NCBI RefSeq assembly: GCF_042686125.1
Contig: NZ_JBHUOV010000008.1
Coordinates: 1-64,000 of the forward strand
Reading direction: 5' to 3'
From: Oceanihabitans iliipiscarium
GTDB taxonomy: Bacteria > Bacteroidota > Bacteroidia > Flavobacteriales > Flavobacteriaceae
Length of the DNA: 64,000 nt
Below the pieces are notes generated by a model that was not told where the DNA came from, searched no databases, and saw only the letters and a list, made by a program, of their open reading frames with translations. Below are positions 61,223 to 64,000 of the stretch, one piece after another. The translations under genes and the position numbers were made by a program. Position 1 is the stretch's first letter. Every line of letters begins with the position of its first letter.

Positions 61223-62872
61223 ATGAAAAAAATATGGATCCTTTGTATTGCTAGTGTTTTCATGTTCTCTTGTAAAAGCGAAGACAAAAAAGATACTGAA
61301 GTAGAAGAAAATGTTGAAGTAAAACTAACTGAAATGCAACAAAATTTAAATAAATACGTCAACGTAAAACTGACCGCTGATTTGAGTTCGCTTACAGATA
61401 ACGAGCGTGAAATGCTTCCAATATTAGTTGATGCTGCAAATAAAATGAATGACTTGTTTTGGTATGAAGCTTATGGCGATCGTGATGCATTATTAAGTGA
61501 AATTAGTGATGAAGACACTAAAAAATATGTCATGATAAATTATGGTCCTTGGGACAGGTTAAATGGAAATAAACCATTTGTTAATGGTGTTGATGAAAAA
61601 CCTGCAGGATCAAACTTCTATCCTAAAGATATGACTAAAGAAGAGTTTGAAGCTGCTGATATTCAAGATAAATCGAGTATTTACAATTTTGTGCGTCGTG
61701 ATGCGAATGGAAAACTGTATTCTATTCCATACCACAAACAATTTGAAAATGAAGTCAAAAGTGTTTCAGATTTATTAATGCAAGCTTCAAAACTGGCAGA
61801 TGATGCTGGCCTAAAAAAATATTTAAAATTACGCGCTCAGGCACTTCTTAATGATGATTACCAAAAAAGCGATTTGGCTTGGATGGACATGAAAACAAAT
61901 ACACTTGATATTGTTATTGGGCCTATTGAAACTTATGAAGACCAATTATTTGGGAATAAAGCAGCGCATGAAGGCTATGTGTTAATAAAAGATCAAGAAT
62001 GGAGTGCGCGTTTAGCGAAATTCTCTGCTTACTTACCTGAACTTCAAAAAGGGTTGCCAGTTGATGATGATTACAAAAAAGAAACGCCTGGAACGGATAG
62101 CGATTTAAATGCGTATGATGTTGTTTATTATGCTGGCGATTGTAATTCTGGAAGCAAAACTATTGCTATAAATTTACCTAATGATGAAGAGGTTCAATTA
62201 CAAAAAGGCACACGCCGTTTGCAACTAAAGAATGCGATGCAAGCTAAGTTTGATAAAATTTTAGTGCCTATATCTGAAGTTTTAATTGATGAAAGCCAGC
62301 GTAAACATATCACTTTTGATGCCTTTTTTGCAAATACGATGTTTCATGAAGTAGCACATGGTTTAGGAATTAAAAATACCATTGATGGTAATGGTACTGT
62401 GCGTTCAGCATTAAAAGAACATGCTAGTGCTTTAGAAGAAGGTAAGGCCGATATTTTAGGGTTATATATGATCCAACAATTACATGCTAAAGGAGAATTA
62501 ACCGATGACTTAAAGGATAACATGGTTACCTTTATGGCTGGAATTTTTCGCTCTGTGCGTTTTGGAGCTTCTTCTGCCCATGGAAAAGCGAATATGATTC
62601 GTTTTAATTTCTTTAAAGAAAAAGGAGCATTTAGTAGAAGTGAAAACGGTACGTTTAAAGTCGATTTTGATAAAATGGAAGACGCTATGACTGATTTGTC
62701 TAACCTTATTTTAACCCTACAAGGTAATGGCGATTACGATGGTGTTGCTAAACTAGTCGCTGAAAAAGGACTCATTTCTGAAGCTTTACAAGCCGATTTA
62801 GATCGATTAAGCTTAGCAAATATACCAGTAGATGTGGTTTTTGAACAAGGTAAAAAAGTGTTAGGCTTATAA
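61223..62872 (+). CDS. Dipeptidyl-peptidase III-like (M49-type) zinc hydrolase, lipoprotein
   Basis: 549 residues. A lipoprotein signal (MKKIWILCIASVFMFSCKS) is followed by a long helical region (LFWYEAYGDRDALL; INYGPWDRLNGNKPFV) and the zinc site HEVAHGLG (375-382) with a later Glu in LEEGKADILGLY. The overall pattern is that of M49 dipeptidyl-peptidase III, but the motif reads HExxH rather than the six-residue HExxGH of the classical family. It is predicted to be an envelope-anchored peptidase or hydrolase; substrate unknown. A consensus promoter box precedes and a strong terminator follows, so it is monocistronic. Confidence 0.88.
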   Translation: MKKIWILCIASVFMFSCKSEDKKDTEVEENVEVKLTEMQQNLNKYVNVKLTADLSSLTDNEREMLPILVDAANKMNDLFWYEAYGDRDALLSEISDEDTKKYVMINYGPWDRLNGNKPFVNGVDEKPAGSNFYPKDMTKEEFEAADIQDKSSIYNFVRRDANGKLYSIPYHKQFENEVKSVSDLLMQASKLADDAGLKKYLKLRAQALLNDDYQKSDLAWMDMKTNTLDIVIGPIETYEDQLFGNKAAHEGYVLIKDQEWSARLAKFSAYLPELQKGLPVDDDYKKETPGTDSDLNAYDVVYYAGDCNSGSKTIAINLPNDEEVQLQKGTRRLQLKNAMQAKFDKILVPISEVLIDESQRKHITFDAFFANTMFHEVAHGLGIKNTIDGNGTVRSALKEHASALEEGKADILGLYMIQQLHAKGELTDDLKDNMVTFMAGIFRSVRFGASSAHGKANMIRFNFFKEKGAFSRSENGTFKVDFDKMEDAMTDLSNLILTLQGNGDYDGVAKLVAEKGLISEALQADLDRLSLANIPVDVVFEQGKKVLGL

Positions 62873-62890
62873 CCTTAATTTAGTATATTT

Positions 62891-62925
62891 AAAAGGGCTT
62901 TCACATTAGATGAAAGCCCTTTTTT
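62891..62925 (+). terminator. Rho-independent terminator after the M49-like gene
   Basis: AAAAGGGCTTTCA pairs with TGAAAGCCCTTTT around a 7-nt loop, followed by T residues; the stem is GC-containing and perfect. Confidence 0.92.
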
Positions 62926-62963
62926 CGTTTAAAAATTATATATTGTATGTAAATTCATAATCT

Positions 62964-63830
62964 ATGCCTTACTGGTTGTATGTTTTAATTATAGTCGCAA
63001 TAGCTTATGCTGTTATAAGCATTGCATTGTATTACTTACAAGATTATATGTTATTTAAACCAGAAAAATTGCCTCAAGATTTTCAGTTTTATTATGAGAA
63101 TCAAGAGACTAAAGAGTATAATTTAGAAACCAGAGATGGCGCTGTAATTAATGGTTTACGCTTTATGCCTAAAGGAAAAAGTAAAGGCGTAGTATTATAC
63201 TTAAAAGGTAATTCGCAAAGCATAAAAGGTTGGGGAAAATTTGCTGTCGATTTTACTAGACATAATTATGATGTGCTTATGGTAGATTATAGAGGCTTTG
63301 GCAAAAGTACAGGAAGGCGTTCTCAAAAACATATTAAGCGCGACTTACAAATGGTGTATAATAAAATTAAGGAACAAACAACTGAAGATCGTATCATACT
63401 ATATGGACGCTCTTTAGGTTCAGGATTTGCAACAAAACTTGCATCAACGAACTATCCTAAAATGTTAATTTTAGACGCGCCGTATTATAGCTTAACTAAA
63501 GTGACAGCTCGCTATGCACCTTTCATGCCTTTGTCGTTACTCATGAAATATCCTTTGCCAACTTATAAATGGTTAAAGTATGTGCAGTGTCCTATTCATA
63601 TTATTCATGGTACGCACGATAAACTCATACCTTATAAAACGAGTGTAAAATTATCGCAAATACAACCCAAGTTAACACGTTTACATACTATAATTGGAGG
63701 TGGACATAAAAACTTAAACAACTTTGAATCTTATCATAAAATGTTGAATGAAATTATAAATAAAACACCTGAAGAAATCGATTTATCGACAACCAGTATT
63801 CATGTTAATCATGGTAAAAAGAAAAACTAA
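62964..63830 (+). CDS. Membrane-anchored alpha/beta hydrolase
   Basis: 288 residues. An N-terminal membrane helix (WLYVLIIVAIAYAVISIALY) is followed by an alpha/beta hydrolase fold: MVDYRGFGKSTGR, nucleophile Ser at about 150 in LYGRSLGSGFATK, an Asp in HGTHDKLIPY, and His in GGGHKNLNNF. This resembles the BEM46/serine aminopeptidase S33 group of cytoplasm- or periplasm-facing hydrolases; substrate unknown. The upstream AATTATATATTGTATG resembles the region before the small exported paralogues. The stop lies inside the next gene. Confidence 0.9.
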   Translation: MPYWLYVLIIVAIAYAVISIALYYLQDYMLFKPEKLPQDFQFYYENQETKEYNLETRDGAVINGLRFMPKGKSKGVVLYLKGNSQSIKGWGKFAVDFTRHNYDVLMVDYRGFGKSTGRRSQKHIKRDLQMVYNKIKEQTTEDRIILYGRSLGSGFATKLASTNYPKMLILDAPYYSLTKVTARYAPFMPLSLLMKYPLPTYKWLKYVQCPIHIIHGTHDKLIPYKTSVKLSQIQPKLTRLHTIIGGGHKNLNNFESYHKMLNEIINKTPEEIDLSTTSIHVNHGKKKN

Positions 63831-64000
63831 AAACACACTAATTGTATTAATTAGTATTTATATTATGATTGCAGCGTCTTTGTATTTCCTTCAAGATAAA
63901 ATATTGTTTCGCCCATCAGTTTTAGCTCAAGATTACAACTATAGTTTTGATTATAATTTTGAAGAATTATTTTTAAAAACGGATAAAGACGCAGTGATTA
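63811..64000 (+). CDS. Second alpha/beta hydrolase-like protein, partial
   Basis: The gene begins 20 bp before the end of the preceding hydrolase in another frame and is cut by the right edge (63 codons visible). It has a membrane helix (LIVLISIYIMIAASLYF) followed by LQDKILFRPSVLAQDYNY, which parallels LQDYMLFKPEKLPQDFQF in the upstream hydrolase at the same distance from the start, so it is probably a tandem paralogue. The catalytic domain is outside the window. Confidence 0.8.
   Translation, partial: MVKRKTKNTLIVLISIYIMIAASLYFLQDKILFRPSVLAQDYNYSFDYNFEELFLKTDKDAVI

Overview
This is AT-rich bacterial chromosome, almost certainly from a member of the Flavobacteriaceae (Bacteroidota), probably marine. 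The evidence is three giant secreted proteins of the type IX secretion (T9SS) kind, two with a C-terminal sorting domain in view; GSCFA, DUF4230, DUF4890, DUF5522 and DUF6252 family genes; the alaS-M23-MerR-LemA-TPM neighbourhood; and several upstream sites matching the Bacteroidota -7 box TAnnTTTG. I saw no rRNA, tRNA or CRISPR array.

Layout. 1-12.2 kb: two giant minus-strand surface/secreted proteins (the first runs off the left edge) built from P-like, CUB-like, HYR, DUF5011-like and LamG domains. 12.5-18.3 kb: the GTPases era and der, a small membrane protein and a large outer-membrane beta-barrel protein. 18.3-25.8 kb: a minus-strand M23/MerR/LemA/TPM/TPM operon divergent from alaS-GSCFA, then a small lipoprotein. 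26.2-29.9 kb: a TPR histidine kinase with its NarL-type regulator, then a DUF4230 gene coupled to a TetR-type regulator. 30.0-42.4 kb: a phenylacetate catabolic cluster in the order paaE-A-B-C-D-G-H-I-(unknown membrane protein)-J-Z-F-Y. It is headed by a TAnnTTTG promoter with an 18-bp palindrome that is a good candidate operator for the neighbouring TetR protein. 42.7-46.5 kb: a small GIY-YIG nuclease gene, then the E2 and fused E1 subunits of a 2-oxoacid dehydrogenase complex. 46.5-51.9 kb: a bestrophin-like protein, two paralogous small exported proteins, a DUF4136 lipoprotein, and urocanate hydratase with a tiny DUF5522 gene. 51.9-57.3 kb: a third giant T9SS protein. 57.5-64 kb: a PLP deaminase-like enzyme, a LysM glucosaminidase, hemL, a DUF4890 protein, an M49-like zinc peptidase lipoprotein and two tandem alpha/beta hydrolases (the last cut by the right edge).

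How the genes fit together. The Paa epoxidase (PaaABCE with maturation factor PaaD) activates phenylacetyl-CoA. PaaG isomerises it, PaaZ opens and oxidises the ring product, and PaaF, PaaH and PaaJ finish by beta-oxidation; PaaI and PaaY are thioesterase-like accessories. No phenylacetate-CoA ligase (paaK) is in the window. The adjacent 2-oxoacid dehydrogenase could supply phenylacetyl-CoA directly from phenylpyruvate, which is inference.

The most unusual structure lies between about 24.9 and 44.5 kb, where spacers and even coding regions are seeded with short palindromic repeats. One family has a conserved GTCA head and stems that covary between copies. A second occurs in frame inside three unrelated proteins. 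A third is a 73-106 bp element bounded by GCGTTA and TAACGC. At 42.55-43.10 kb a GIY-YIG nuclease gene is flanked by inverted copies of the first family's hairpin and by a 111-bp direct duplication carrying the start of the E2 gene, so the nuclease is translationally chained between a truncated E2 leader and E2 itself. This resembles, by convergence, the REP/RAYT arrangement of proteobacteria and is the best candidate here for an undescribed system.
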